This document shows, piece by piece, positions 34,383 to 43,969 of a stretch of DNA of 54,823 nucleotides. Made by a program: the position numbers and the translations under genes. Below the pieces are notes generated by a model. It was not told where the DNA came from, did not search any database, and saw only the letters and a program-made list of their open reading frames with translations. Position 1 is the first letter of the stretch. Every line of letters begins with the position of its first letter. Source of the DNA: Microcystis viridis FACHB-1342 (lineage in GTDB: Bacteria > Cyanobacteriota > Cyanobacteriia > Cyanobacteriales > Microcystaceae); contig NZ_JACJSV010000028.1 in assembly GCF_014698335.1 (NCBI RefSeq), positions 1 to 54,823 of the forward strand. The letters are read 5' to 3'.

Positions 34383-36080
34383 CTACTTAACTTTATTATT
34401 ATAATCCATCGATCGCCCACAGAGAAACTTTTGATATTGATAACCTGTTACATAATTGGAGGACAACTCTGAAGGTTGACAGTCCGATAAATCTATTGAA
34501 GAATGGAAATTGATTAACCATAATTCAAAAGGGGGAGAAGATGACCGATTAAAATTTGGCTTTTCTTCTGGGTTAACTAAGATAAACTTAGGGTTTTTAT
34601 CGGGAAATCTTTGGTTAAATTCCCAAGCAATTCCCATCATTTCTCCCACCTGCACCAAACTCCTATAGCTAGTGGCAATTACTAACGGATAACGGCTATT
34701 ATTTTCGATAGTGGTAACTAATTTATCTGGGCGATAATACTTACGATAGCCTAAATTAAAAGTCACACTTAGGGAACTAACTAAAGCCATGATAATTACA
34801 ATAATTACTATTCTTTTCTGCTGCCTTTGCCAACAATTGTCTAATAAAATTGCCAGAATTAAAATTACCGAGGGAAAGTAAACAAAACTATATCTAGCTC
34901 CCCGGGTAATATCGATCGAAAGCAGATAAGTGATGACAAAGAAAATGGCAATTGAACTGAGAAAAAATGCCGAGAGAATGCCTAATTCTGGTTTATAGGA
35001 GTCTAGCCATGCTGTTTTTAATTGTGGGATAATCCAGAGAAAAAAACCGATCATTATTGCCCCAGAAATCAAGATAATTATTAAAGATTCTGATTCAACG
35101 GGGAGCAGGGAAAGCATAGTTATTAATGTTCCCAGTAACTGAAAAAGGGGGCTAATTACGGCTAAAAAACTATCATTGTCTCTCTGAATCCAACCAGTCA
35201 TCTGATTGCCATAATCTTTGGGTACAAAGCTGATAAACCAAATAATAATAAAGCTCAAGTTACCTAAAAAAACTAAACTTAAACGCCACCAATTAGTTAT
35301 CCAAAAGTTTTTTTGTTTGATTTGATTGAATAAAATCCATAATAAAGTTAGCACTTCCGCTAGGATAGTTAAACTAAAAAAATAGTGGACTAATAACCCT
35401 AGACAGTTGACAATTAACCAGAAAAAAACCAAAGTATGGGATATTCTCTTATGGTCGATAATTTTGCTGCTTGCCCTCAGAAAACAGCCTAAAGATATGA
35501 GGACAAATACAACCGCTAAAGTATAATGACGCGCTTCTTGGGAGATAAAAACCGCGTAGGGAGAAACCGCCATTAAAATCGCCGACAGAAAAGCGATCGA
35601 GCCAGATTTAAAGACCAATTTACTGATAAAATAAATTAGAGGAATCGAAATAACTCCCCAAAATACTGCCAGCGATCGCATTCCTGCTAAGGATACATAT
35701 TCTCCCCGATCAAAGAATAATTTATTCCAGAAATAGGCGAAAATAAAATATAAAGGTGGATGATTGTCCTCCTGAATAACTAATTTAATTACATCGGCAA
35801 TAGTTGCCTGATGGTTGCTCTGGAGAGGTGCTAATAAAGTGTCTAGGGAAATTATTTGATTTAACGGCACTATCTGGTAATTATTGCCAATACTAAAAAC
35901 CATAGTGGCAAATTCATCCGTCCAGGGAGGTTTGCTCGTTAATTGTGTTAACCTAATAACCAGTCCCAAAATTATTACTAATCCTAACCCAAAAAAATCA
36001 GACCAAGCTAACCGCTCCTTGCCTTTTTGTTGTAGATTAGAAATGACTGTAGATAAATTCAATTTAATTGTTATCTCCAA
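34383..36080 (-). CDS. GT39-like polytopic glycosyltransferase
   Basis: A 565-aa membrane protein of the PMT/ArnT (GT-C) superfamily, which uses lipid-linked sugars to glycosylate lipids or proteins at the outer face of the plasma membrane. The key acidic pair is in the first periplasmic loop, KPPWTDEFATMVF (near 51-63), followed by NHPPLYFIFAYFWNKLFF (near 107-124). Around eleven to thirteen hydrophobic helices are visible, and a soluble C-terminal domain begins near 460. It overlaps the 3' end of the upstream secreted-protein gene by 17 nt. The acceptor is unknown. Confidence 0.8.
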   Translation of the reverse strand: MEITIKLNLSTVISNLQQKGKERLAWSDFFGLGLVIILGLVIRLTQLTSKPPWTDEFATMVFSIGNNYQIVPLNQIISLDTLLAPLQSNHQATIADVIKLVIQEDNHPPLYFIFAYFWNKLFFDRGEYVSLAGMRSLAVFWGVISIPLIYFISKLVFKSGSIAFLSAILMAVSPYAVFISQEARHYTLAVVFVLISLGCFLRASSKIIDHKRISHTLVFFWLIVNCLGLLVHYFFSLTILAEVLTLLWILFNQIKQKNFWITNWWRLSLVFLGNLSFIIIWFISFVPKDYGNQMTGWIQRDNDSFLAVISPLFQLLGTLITMLSLLPVESESLIIILISGAIMIGFFLWIIPQLKTAWLDSYKPELGILSAFFLSSIAIFFVITYLLSIDITRGARYSFVYFPSVILILAILLDNCWQRQQKRIVIIVIIMALVSSLSVTFNLGYRKYYRPDKLVTTIENNSRYPLVIATSYRSLVQVGEMMGIAWEFNQRFPDKNPKFILVNPEEKPNFNRSSSPPFELWLINFHSSIDLSDCQPSELSSNYVTGYQYQKFLCGRSMDYNNKVK

Positions 36081-36618
36081 AAGATTCGATTATTTTAACC
36101 GCTTCCGATGGGGAAATATCTTGACGGCAATTAGGATAATCATACTCCTCCCGGGCAATTAATGCCCCACTGAGACGATAAAAATATTCTCCCATTTTCA
36201 TCCAATCGGAATACAAATCGGGTTCGGGAAATTGTTGCCTTAATTCCGAGTCTTTGGGTGTACCATAATTAAGCCAGTATCCTTCTCCAAATAGTGGGGA
36301 ATTGAGCGCTAGGGTTCCCTCTAATTCTAAACCATCATCGCCCCTGGCGTTTTCGATTCCTTCCACCAAAAAACAGCTATTCTCGGCATTTTCAAAGAGG
36401 ACTGCGTATCCTTTCCCCTCTTCTGCGAGGATTTTAATCTCGCTGGCCCGAAATCCAGGAGGGATATAGTTAGGTAAAATAATCTTAGCATCTAGCGATC
36501 GCAGTTGTTGGCGTTGACTGGCGCTCAAAGTTACCGTTTCTGCTCTCAAATATTGCCCATTGTCAATAATAACAATAGATAATCCTAAAACTAAAGGCCA
36601 GAAAAATTTTATGGTCAT
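36064..36618 (-). CDS. Hypothetical periplasmic protein
   Basis: A 184-aa protein starting at ATG 36618 (MTIKFFWPLVLGLSIVII), a probable signal peptide with a cleavage region near YLRAE. The mature part carries LPNYIPPGFRASEIKIL and ENSCFLVEGIENARG, and ends CRQDISPSEAVKIIESFG. Two cysteines could pair. I see similar layout in cyanobacterial hypothetical proteins but no named domain. Longer starts at 36639 (ATG) or 36669 (TTG) lack a signal-like N-terminus. It overlaps the downstream glycosyltransferase gene by 17 nt, implying coupling. Confidence 0.65.
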   Translation of the reverse strand: MTIKFFWPLVLGLSIVIIDNGQYLRAETVTLSASQRQQLRSLDAKIILPNYIPPGFRASEIKILAEEGKGYAVLFENAENSCFLVEGIENARGDDGLELEGTLALNSPLFGEGYWLNYGTPKDSELRQQFPEPDLYSDWMKMGEYFYRLSGALIAREEYDYPNCRQDISPSEAVKIIESFGDNN

Positions 36619-36875
36619 AATCGCGGTTTCTAAGGTCATATTCTGGAGAATATCTGAGTTTTTAGGCAATTTACTGATTATTTAACCAGATTAATGACGA
36701 ATATTGCCCTTTTCCTGTTCCCGATTCCCTATCTACCGATTCTAATCGACAAAAAATCATAGCTTGTCTGTGGATTCCACTTTTTTCCACTTCTGTCACC
36801 CGGAATTATGGGACTGACATCACCCCAAACCCTCTCGTATTCTAAGGTTATCGACAGGAAAGAGAGGTAACAACC

Positions 36876-37070
36876 ATGTTAGTCAGCCACCAAAATCCAA
36901 CTTTTGTCCGTAACTACTTAATCGCAGTTATCTCCGTGGTGATGATGGGTGTGGGAGTTGCCGATCTCGTCAATAATCCCTCTCGAATCGCTCAACAAAA
37001 CCGTCTTGATGGTTATGGTCGCTATGTTAGCGCTGGTTTGGTTAGCGGTGCGGTCAATAATATGCGTTAA
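36876..37070 (+). CDS. Small single-helix membrane protein (64 aa)
   Basis: A 64-aa ORF with a good ribosome site (GAGAGG about 8 nt before ATG). An N-terminal soluble stretch (MLVSHQNPTFVRN) precedes one hydrophobic helix, YLIAVISVVMMGVGVADLV (about 14-32). A polar C-terminus with GYGRYVSAGLVSGAVNNMR follows. No family is recognised. It is flanked by spacer on both sides and appears monocistronic. Confidence 0.55.
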   Translation: MLVSHQNPTFVRNYLIAVISVVMMGVGVADLVNNPSRIAQQNRLDGYGRYVSAGLVSGAVNNMR

Positions 37071-37114
37071 TTTGCCTCTGATTCTCAATCCTGTTTAAAA
37101 GGTGTGAGTAATTA

Positions 37115-37240
<126 letters not shown>

Positions 37241-38770
37241 TTAAACCCAAGAATGGAGAGCGCGTAATTGGGGCGTTTTTTTAGCTTGGTGGGTCTGCAT
37301 TCTTTGTAAAACATCATCGAGAATTGTCACCGCTTCGCGGATATATTTCCCCTTATTCAGCATGACACATTCGGCCCTTTCGGCCATAGCGGCATCGGTA
37401 ATCTCGGCCCGGGAGGGAATACTTTTCTTGACCAGATTTTCTAGGACTTGGGTAGCCCAAATTACCGGAATATGGGCCGCTTCGCATAACCAGAGAATTT
37501 CCTCTTGAATTTCTGCTAATCTTTGATAGCCAATTTCTACGGCCAAATCACCCCGGGCAATCATCACGCCAAAAGGTTGTTTACCGGCGGCATGGATGAT
37601 TAATTCCGGTAGATTTTTCACGGCTAAAGGTGTTTCTATTTTGGCCACAATTGCTTTTTGTCGCCAAGCATCCCCCAAACGACTTTGTAACTCTAGCTGT
37701 AGTGTCTCGATATCGCTGGCTTTTTGTACAAAAGAGTAACCGATAATATCGGCATTTTCGGCAATAAAATCTAAATCTTGCCGGTCTTTTGCGGTCAAAG
37801 GATCGATATTTAAGACGGTATCGGGGAAATTTAGTCCCTTATCTGCTTTGAGTTTTTCCCCTTTCTCCCTGGCGTGGGTAATTTTTAGTAAAAGACCTTC
37901 CGGCATTATGGCAATAACTTCAGCCCCAATATGACCATCATCAATCCAAACTTTCGCCCCGACGGGAATTTGGGGAATAATTTCCGGTTGGGAACAATTA
38001 GCCTGAAAATACTGAGGATGAGCAGTGTGGGGCGGTTGGGTGGTTAAGAGGAGAAAATCCCCTTGATATAGTCTGGTTTGGGACTGGGGAGCTAAAATCT
38101 GTTCTAAACGGATTTTTGGACCGGCTAAGTCCATATAAACTTTACAGGTATGTCCATTGACTAAATTTTCGGGATTTTTGACCGCCTCGCGCAGATTTTC
38201 GATCATTCCCTGCCACTCTTTGGGTCCATCATGGGCGCAATTAATGCGAATACAGTCCATCCCGCAACGCAGTAATTGAGCGATAAAATCGGGGTCGGTT
38301 GCCGCCTCCGTCGGCATTGTCACCATAATTCGCACCCGACGCCGGGGGGAAGGCAGACCGAAAACTTCCGCGCTATGGGAGGCTAAAAGTTGATCTCCTT
38401 GGAAAAATGCCTCTAAAGGGGGATGTTTGGGTAATAATGAGGCTTCTTGATGACAAACCGCCCCTAAAGTGGCAATTACCGCATCGAGAGTCGGTAAAAC
38501 TTTCGATTCAATCCGGCCTAGGGAAGATAATCCCCAGGGCATTAAAGCTAATTGTAAATCCCGGATATCTTCTTGTCTCAGGGCGAGATAATAGGCTAAA
38601 TTACGGGTGCTAGGTTGAAAATTATCCTTTTCAATCAGGTTTTTCCACTGCTGCAATTTCTCCTCTCCTTCTACTGTTACAAAATGCCGTAACTTTTGCA
38701 GATGATGGAGGAGAGTTTGAGGGTAGGATAATTGTTCTCGTTTGAGTTGTTCTGAGAGAGTTAAAGACAT
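37241..38770 (-). CDS. pyk: Pyruvate kinase
   Basis: Converts phosphoenolpyruvate and ADP to pyruvate and ATP. I use ATG 38770 (MSLTLSEQLKREQ, 509 aa); the frame stays open to 38899 but that part is translated MITE sequence. An unusual N-terminal region (1-140) precedes the TIM barrel: VRIMVTMPTEAATDPDFIAQLLRCGMDCIRINCAHDG, YMDLAGPKIRLEQ, KVWIDDGHIGAEV, TAKDRQDLDFIAENADIIGYSFVQ and VAKIETPLAVKNLPELI. GVMIARGDLAVEIGYQRLAEIQEEIL and IPVIWATQVLENLVKK complete it. The usual C-terminal allosteric domain is missing, ending at MLNKGKYIREAV. This is an alternative, cyanobacterial pyruvate kinase type. Confidence 0.88.
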   Translation of the reverse strand: MSLTLSEQLKREQLSYPQTLLHHLQKLRHFVTVEGEEKLQQWKNLIEKDNFQPSTRNLAYYLALRQEDIRDLQLALMPWGLSSLGRIESKVLPTLDAVIATLGAVCHQEASLLPKHPPLEAFFQGDQLLASHSAEVFGLPSPRRRVRIMVTMPTEAATDPDFIAQLLRCGMDCIRINCAHDGPKEWQGMIENLREAVKNPENLVNGHTCKVYMDLAGPKIRLEQILAPQSQTRLYQGDFLLLTTQPPHTAHPQYFQANCSQPEIIPQIPVGAKVWIDDGHIGAEVIAIMPEGLLLKITHAREKGEKLKADKGLNFPDTVLNIDPLTAKDRQDLDFIAENADIIGYSFVQKASDIETLQLELQSRLGDAWRQKAIVAKIETPLAVKNLPELIIHAAGKQPFGVMIARGDLAVEIGYQRLAEIQEEILWLCEAAHIPVIWATQVLENLVKKSIPSRAEITDAAMAERAECVMLNKGKYIREAVTILDDVLQRMQTHQAKKTPQLRALHSWV

Positions 38771-38799
38771 AAAATCAAGTGAAAAGTAAAAATCGTCAA

Positions 38800-38921
38800 T
38801 TAAGTAAGTGGTTTCAATTAAATTGAAGATAGATTTTAGGTTCGATCCCCCCTGCCCCCCTTGATAAGGGGGGTGCCGATAGGCGGGGGGATCTGACAAC
38901 TTTTAACGCCTACCTACTTAA
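38800..38921. mobile_element. MITE A upstream of pyk
   Basis: A non-coding element of about 122 bp. Its ends are TTAAGTAAGTGG and CCTACCTACTTAA, which are imperfect inverted repeats. The core is GATCCCCCCTGCCCCCC then TTGATAAGGGGGGTGCCGAT, itself a strong hairpin. It shares its right terminus with MITE B. Confidence 0.7.
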
Positions 38922-39041
38922 GTAAGTGGTTTCAATTAAATAGATTTTGTCCTTGATCCCCCCTGCCCCCCTTGATAAGGGGGGTGCCGATCCCCCCTTA
39001 ATAAGGGAGGTATCTGACAATTTTTAACATCCACCTACTTA
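38918..39041. mobile_element. MITE B, tandem with MITE A
   Basis: A second copy of the same family begins in the overlap TTAAGTAAGTGG (38918) and ends CACCTACTTA (39041). It is about 124 bp, differing from A by a shorter left region and one internal CCCCCCTTAATAAGGGAGG. The two copies are head to tail and share a terminus. Confidence 0.7.
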
Positions 39042-39484
39042 CTAAGGCAATATTTGCCTAGAAAATGCTCACTTTCGCCGCTTATATTGCTTTTGTCCGG
39101 CTATGGGGTCAGTTCTTGGACATAATCTCTCTGTTTCTATACTAAGCGAATATCCCGCCTCTAGAAGTTAATTTTTGCTACGATTTATGTCGGTTATCTT
39201 CATGGTGAGTTGGGAAGTTTTCTTTTTCGGGAGTCGGTGGTCGATACTAAAAAAGCTAGGTTTATCGGTGAAAAATTATCGATAAGCTTCCCTGTCTTAT
39301 ACCTTTGATATTATTAAAATAATGGCGGACATTGGTTGAATAAATTATCTTTTTTGAGCTATATTAAAGGTGCATAAAGTTATTAGTAACTACAGTATTA
39401 AGTTTTATGAAGGGAGGGAATGATCCAGAATCGCGACTATAATGATTAAACAGATCATTCCTGTGTCGGCGAGAGCGAGAAAAT
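39042..39484. other. gatB leader region
   Basis: About 440 bp between the MITEs and gatB. No credible gene was seen. It is AT-rich, so the gatB promoter probably lies here, but I cannot assign -35/-10 boxes with confidence. Confidence 0.5.
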
Positions 39485-40957
39485 ATGTCTGCCACTGAAT
39501 ACGAAGCAATTATCGGTTTAGAAACCCACTGTCAACTGAACACCAGAAGCAAGATATTTTGTTCCTGTCCCACCAACTTCGATAGTCCCCCCAATACTAA
39601 CGTCTGTCCCATCTGTTTGGGTTATCCGGGGGTATTACCCGTCCTTAACCAAGAAGTCCTGGCCAGTGCCGTTAAACTGGGATTAGCTATCGATGGTAAA
39701 ATCACACCTCATAGCAAATTCGATCGCAAACAGTATTTTTATCCCGACCTGCCGAAAAATTATCAAATTTCCCAGTATGATCTCCCTATTGTCGAACAGG
39801 GTCAACTAGAAATCGAGATCGTCGATAAAAAAACTAAGGAAGTTAGCCGCAAAATTATCGGCATTACCCGTCTGCACATGGAAGAAGACGCGGGAAAACT
39901 GGTTCATGCTGGCAGCGAACGTCTCTCCGGTTCCACCCATTCCCTCGTGGATTTTAATCGTACAGGTGTACCATTATTGGAGATCGTCTCGGAACCGGAT
40001 TTACGCACCGGGGCCGAAGCGGCGGAATATGCCCAAGAATTACGGCGTTTAGTGCGTTATCTCGGCATCAGTGACGGTAATATGCAGGAAGGTTCCCTGC
40101 GCTGCGATGTCAATATTTCTGTTCGCAAAAAAGGCACTAAAAAGTTCGGGACTAAGGTAGAAATTAAAAATATGAACTCCTTTAGTGCTATCCAAAAAGC
40201 CATAGAATACGAGATTGATCGACAAATTGAAGCGATCGAAAATGGCGAACTAATTGTACAGGAAACCCGTCTTTGGGAAGAAGCTACTCAACGGACGATT
40301 AGTATGCGGAAAAAAGAAGGTTCTAGCGATTATCGCTATTTTCCCGAACCGGATTTACCCCCCCTAGAAGTCTCCCCCGAACAGTTAAAAGCTTGGGCAG
40401 AAGAATTACCGGAATTACCCGCTCGTAAACGTCGTCGTTATGAAGAAGAATTTGGTCTTTCCCCCTACGATGCCAGGGTTTTGACCGATGATCGCACCGT
40501 GGCCGAATATTTTGAAACTGCCGTAATTGCGGGGGCCAATGCGAAATTAGTCGCTAACTGGATCAGTCAAGATATCGCCGCTTATTTGAATAATAATAAG
40601 CTGATGATCACGGAAATTGCCCTGCAAGCGTCAGACTTAGCTGAATTAGTTAAACTGATTGAAACGGGAACAATTAGTGGTAAAATTGCTAAGGAAATTT
40701 TACCCGAACTTCTCACCCAGGGCGGTTCACCCAAAGCGCTGGTGGAAAAGAAAGGATTAATACAAATTTCTGACACTTCTGCCATCGAAAAACTGATCGA
40801 GGAAATTATCGCTGCCCATCCAAGCGAGTTAGAAAAATTCCGGGCGGGTAAAACCAATCTTAAGGGATTTTTTGTCGGTCAAGTCATGAAAAAAAGCGGC
40901 GGTAAAGCCGATCCTAAATTAACTAGCCAAATCTTAGATCAAAAACTTTCTGGTTAG
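39485..40957 (+). CDS. gatB: Asp/Glu-tRNA amidotransferase subunit B
   Basis: GatB is the kinase/transamidase subunit of GatCAB, which converts Glu-tRNA(Gln) and Asp-tRNA(Asn) to the amides. The 490-aa length is typical. Motifs: IGLETHCQLNT (10-20), CPICLGYPGVLPVLN, FDRKQYFYPDLPKNYQISQYD (near 80-100), MEEDAGKLVHAG, DFNRTGVPLLEIVSEPD and GSLRCDVNISVR. DYRYFPEPDLPPL and the tail domain ending IAAHPSELEKFRAGKTNLKGFFVGQVMK complete the family features. It starts at ATG 39485 (MSATEYEAIIG). Confidence 0.97.
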   Translation: MSATEYEAIIGLETHCQLNTRSKIFCSCPTNFDSPPNTNVCPICLGYPGVLPVLNQEVLASAVKLGLAIDGKITPHSKFDRKQYFYPDLPKNYQISQYDLPIVEQGQLEIEIVDKKTKEVSRKIIGITRLHMEEDAGKLVHAGSERLSGSTHSLVDFNRTGVPLLEIVSEPDLRTGAEAAEYAQELRRLVRYLGISDGNMQEGSLRCDVNISVRKKGTKKFGTKVEIKNMNSFSAIQKAIEYEIDRQIEAIENGELIVQETRLWEEATQRTISMRKKEGSSDYRYFPEPDLPPLEVSPEQLKAWAEELPELPARKRRRYEEEFGLSPYDARVLTDDRTVAEYFETAVIAGANAKLVANWISQDIAAYLNNNKLMITEIALQASDLAELVKLIETGTISGKIAKEILPELLTQGGSPKALVEKKGLIQISDTSAIEKLIEEIIAAHPSELEKFRAGKTNLKGFFVGQVMKKSGGKADPKLTSQILDQKLSG

Positions 40958-40985
40958 TTATATTCAGTGATCAGTAATCAGTAGA

Positions 40986-41104
<119 letters not shown>

Positions 41105-41106
41105 AA

Positions 41107-41772
41107 ATGCCAAATTCCCCAACAACCTCGCAATTAAAGCCTAATAGCCCAAAAATTCTCGCTGTTGTCAACGGTAAAGGTGGTGTGGGTAAAACCACCA
41201 CTGCGGTTAATTTAGCGGCAATTTGGGGACAGAATCAGCGTGTTTTGCTGGTGGATGCGGATCCCCAGGGTTCCTCCACTTGGTGGGTAGAAAGAAATCA
41301 AGCGGGTATGGTATTTGATTTAGCCAAACAAATTAATACAGAGAAATTAGGAGAATTGCGTCAAATTATCGAGTATGATCTGATCGTGATTGACACACCA
41401 CCAGCTTTGCGCTCCGAATTACTGACGGCAGTAATAGCAGAATCAGATTATTTAATTTTACCGACTCCTCCCGCACCGATGGATTTAATGGCTTTAATTG
41501 ACACGGTACGCACGGCAGTTAAACCCCTAGGAATTGCCTATCGGGTTTTATTAACAAAAGTGGATTCCCGTAGTCTTAAGGAAACTTTAGAAGCACAAAA
41601 TACTCTATTAGAATTAGGTATTCCTGCTTGTCATGCTTTTGTCAGAAATTATAAGGCCCACGAAAAAGCCGTTTTAGACGGGGTTGCTATTACCAATTGG
41701 CGCGGTAAAAATGCCCAAGAAGCCAGCGCCGATTATCGTCGTGTGGCCGAAGAATTAGAACGGGATTGGTAG
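41107..41772 (+). CDS. ParA-like Walker-type ATPase (orphan)
   Basis: A 221-aa ParA/MinD-family deviant-Walker ATPase, likely positioning a cargo such as a plasmid, carboxysome or other complex. P-loop [14 protein letters not shown] (near 24-37), with the signature lysine K24, then [11 protein letters not shown] (near 47) and [13 protein letters not shown] (near 95). No ParB, centromere-like or McdB-like partner is adjacent, so its cargo is unknown. The 15-residue N-terminal [15 protein letters not shown] leader is low-complexity. A length of 221 aa is short but complete for the family. Confidence 0.88.
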   Translation: MPNSPTTSQLKPNSPKILAVVNGKGGVGKTTTAVNLAAIWGQNQRVLLVDADPQGSSTWWVERNQAGMVFDLAKQINTEKLGELRQIIEYDLIVIDTPPALRSELLTAVIAESDYLILPTPPAPMDLMALIDTVRTAVKPLGIAYRVLLTKVDSRSLKETLEAQNTLLELGIPACHAFVRNYKAHEKAVLDGVAITNWRGKNAQEASADYRRVAEELERDW

Positions 41773-41789
41773 ATTTATCGACAGGTTTT

Positions 41790-42242
41790 CTAAGGACAAT
41801 ATTTTTGCAGTAAAGAAATCACTAAATCTAGACCATCGGGCTGAACTTGAACAGTATAGGCTTCGGCTTCAATTTGTCTGCTAAAACCCTGATAATTCAT
41901 AAAAAATCTTCTGGTCATTGCTGGGGGTTCTATGCCTAAATTAAGAGCTTTAACTGTTTTGCCTCCATGACAAAGTTGAGCGGCATGGACAGCTTCATGA
42001 ATTAATGTTGGTCGGGCAATACCTAAGTCAAAAACCAGAGGATGAATCCAAATAATTCTAGTTTTACTATCAAATAAACCGTAGGCTCCTCGTGCTGGTG
42101 GCGGGGCAATTTTGACGATGAAATTGTGTTTTTCTAAAGCTTTCTGCAGCTGGAGAAAATCAGGGTTTGCCGCCGATAAATTTTCTCCTGTGGCTAATTG
42201 CATCCCTAGAAAAACAGCAGCGATTGTGTAATAAATGCCCAT
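41790..42242 (-). CDS. Secreted HExxH protein (putative metallopeptidase)
   Basis: I take ATG 42242 (MGIYYTIAAVFLGMQLATG, 150 aa), giving a signal-like N-terminus; the open frame extends to 42308 with an extra 22 polar residues. The conserved region is FDLGIARPTLIHEAVHAAQLC, with an HEAVH zinc-binding motif (near 89) as in gluzincin-type peptidases. A downstream E (EAEAYTVQVQPDGLDL) could be the third ligand. I know of no named family. It converges with the ParA gene, 17 nt apart. Confidence 0.6.
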   Translation of the reverse strand: MGIYYTIAAVFLGMQLATGENLSAANPDFLQLQKALEKHNFIVKIAPPPARGAYGLFDSKTRIIWIHPLVFDLGIARPTLIHEAVHAAQLCHGGKTVKALNLGIEPPAMTRRFFMNYQGFSRQIEAEAYTVQVQPDGLDLVISLLQKYCP

Positions 42243-42485
42243 CAGGTGATAGTTCCTATTAAAGAAAAATGGCTCTTCGTTACTTGTTATGGTTCGATAG
42301 GGGGGCATAAATCAACAAAATCTTTATCTGGTAAGGGATTTAATTGATTAGTTTGCTTTAGATAAAAAACAATTGACAAAAATCGCCCAATGTCTTTCTC
42401 TATAAGGGTTCCATCCCTTATAACTCCCGTCTATTGCATAAGACAAACCGAAGAACCAGAAAAATCAAAATTAGCAGGAGGTTAT

Positions 42486-43268
42486 TCATTGATGAATCGA
42501 ACCATCGGGGAGAATTGTTCCTGTTAAAATTGCCCCGGTTAATTTCACCATAATACGCTTACCAAAGCCAATTTTTGCCCCGCGTAAATCCGCCGCCGAC
42601 AGATCCGCCCCGCTTAAATCCGCCCCGATGAGATTGGCTTCCTGTAAATTTGCGCCTTTAAGGTTCGCTTCGAGGAGATTGGCGCGAAAAAGATTAGCTT
42701 TGTACAGATTAGCTTTTTCTAGGTTAATTTTGTGCAGGAAACTATCGCTTAAGTCGGCATGGCTTAAATCAGCCCCGATGAGACTGCGACTAGAGAGATC
42801 TTTTTCTTTCAGGTTAGCTCCCTGTAAATCGGCTCCGTTTAAATCCCGATAGTGAGGGCGCCAGGCGCCATGATTGTGAACCTGATGGTTATTCTGGGAG
42901 TGGCTGTGTTGACTATGGGTTTGTTGACTGTGGGTTTTATGACTGTGGGTTTGGGAATTTTGGCCGGGTTGGCTAGGGTGAGGCTGATAGGGAGAAGCAG
43001 TTTTATAGGCGTGGGCGGGCTGTGTTTCAGTTTTAGGGGCGGAATTGGAGCGTTTAGGAGAATTTTGATGAATTTGCCGCAATTGTTCCCTAGCTTGGTT
43101 AATTTCTTGCAGTTTAGCGGTGGCTTTTTCCAAAAGACGCTGATTATCTTTGGGAATGCGATCGGGATGCCAAATAAACACCAAATCTTTGTAGGCTTGA
43201 TTGATCTCGTCGAGAGATGCCCCGTGATCTAACCCTAAAACTTTATAGTATCGCTCCAATTCTTTCAT
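42486..43268 (-). CDS. J-domain protein with pentapeptide repeats
   Basis: A 260-aa fusion. The N-terminal J domain (MKELERYYKVLGLDHGASLDEINQAYKDLVFIWHPDRIPKD, 1-41) keeps the HPD motif needed to stimulate a DnaK ATPase. A linker of about 70 residues is very rich in H, S, Q and N (HSHKTHSQQTHSQHSHSQNN). The C-terminal part (about 142-235) is pentapeptide repeats of A(D/N)LxxA, forming a right-handed beta helix. J-domain plus pentapeptide proteins occur in cyanobacteria; the client is unknown. The histidine-rich linker might bind metal. Confidence 0.85.
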   Translation of the reverse strand: MKELERYYKVLGLDHGASLDEINQAYKDLVFIWHPDRIPKDNQRLLEKATAKLQEINQAREQLRQIHQNSPKRSNSAPKTETQPAHAYKTASPYQPHPSQPGQNSQTHSHKTHSQQTHSQHSHSQNNHQVHNHGAWRPHYRDLNGADLQGANLKEKDLSSRSLIGADLSHADLSDSFLHKINLEKANLYKANLFRANLLEANLKGANLQEANLIGADLSGADLSAADLRGAKIGFGKRIMVKLTGAILTGTILPDGSIHQ

Positions 43269-43969
43269 TATCGAAGTCCTAATACAAGGATAAAAGCATT
43301 AATGGCTACAATTTCTCTGAGTCTTGTCGGATTTTCTAGGAGAGGATTTCTTTCAGGATAATTTGACTCTGGGAGAGTTGCCATAAAATTTGAGAAAATG
43401 TCTGGTAATTAAGAAAATCTCGTTTTTCTATCCTGTTTTGATGCGTAACTGTATAGCACATAACAGCAAAATTAGCAAGTTTTTGATACAAAACTTAATT
43501 TGTGCTGTTGGGGGTTAGGGAGAGAGAAGTGGGGAAGCGAGCAGGGTGAAAGCGTCTCAAACGCTATTGACAATTGGCCAATTTTGTGATCCGCGTGGGA
43601 CTTTCAAGTGATACCAGTCGATTAGAATAGTTAGGAAATCGACCCATTTGGTCTATTTTTGCTTAACAATTGAGATGGTAAATTCTACTCAAATATGCTT
43701 GAATCGTCCTCTGGGTAAGCAACTCACATAAAGTTCATTTTGTCAAGGATTGTTAAGATGCGCTTACCCCGACATTGATATTCTCAATCTTGGCTCTCCC
43801 AGCTTTGGTGGGTAAAATGTATTCTAAGATACATTTCTCAAGAGCGAGGGGGTGGAACGAACCACAAAGACACAAAGGACACAAAGATCGATCGATCATT
43901 ATGTCAATTAAACTTATCACACAGAACCTAGAAGAGCCCAATCTTAATTGAAATGACTATATTAACCTC
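43269..43969. other. Long spacer with small hairpins
   Basis: About 700 bp between the J-domain gene and the end of the mrp operon. I see a 12-bp palindrome AATTGGCCAATT (43571-43582), and a hairpin AAATGTAT/ATACATTT (43815-43836) that may be a weak terminator for the mrp operon. A 62-aa ORF at 43753-43941 looks spurious. Confidence 0.5.

Noticed and set aside
38918-39041. tRNA-like or attachment site around the GGTTCGATCC-type sequence near 38840
   Set aside because: The GATCCCCCC motif belongs to the MITE core, and no cloverleaf can be drawn.
42852-43232. 126-aa plus-strand ORF
   Set aside because: Antisense to the repetitive histidine-rich linker and J domain of the J-domain/pentapeptide gene.
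43753-43941. 62-aa minus-strand ORF
   Set aside because: It contains a PLCLCGSF stretch typical of translated non-coding repeat sequence, has no ribosome site and no recognisable domain.
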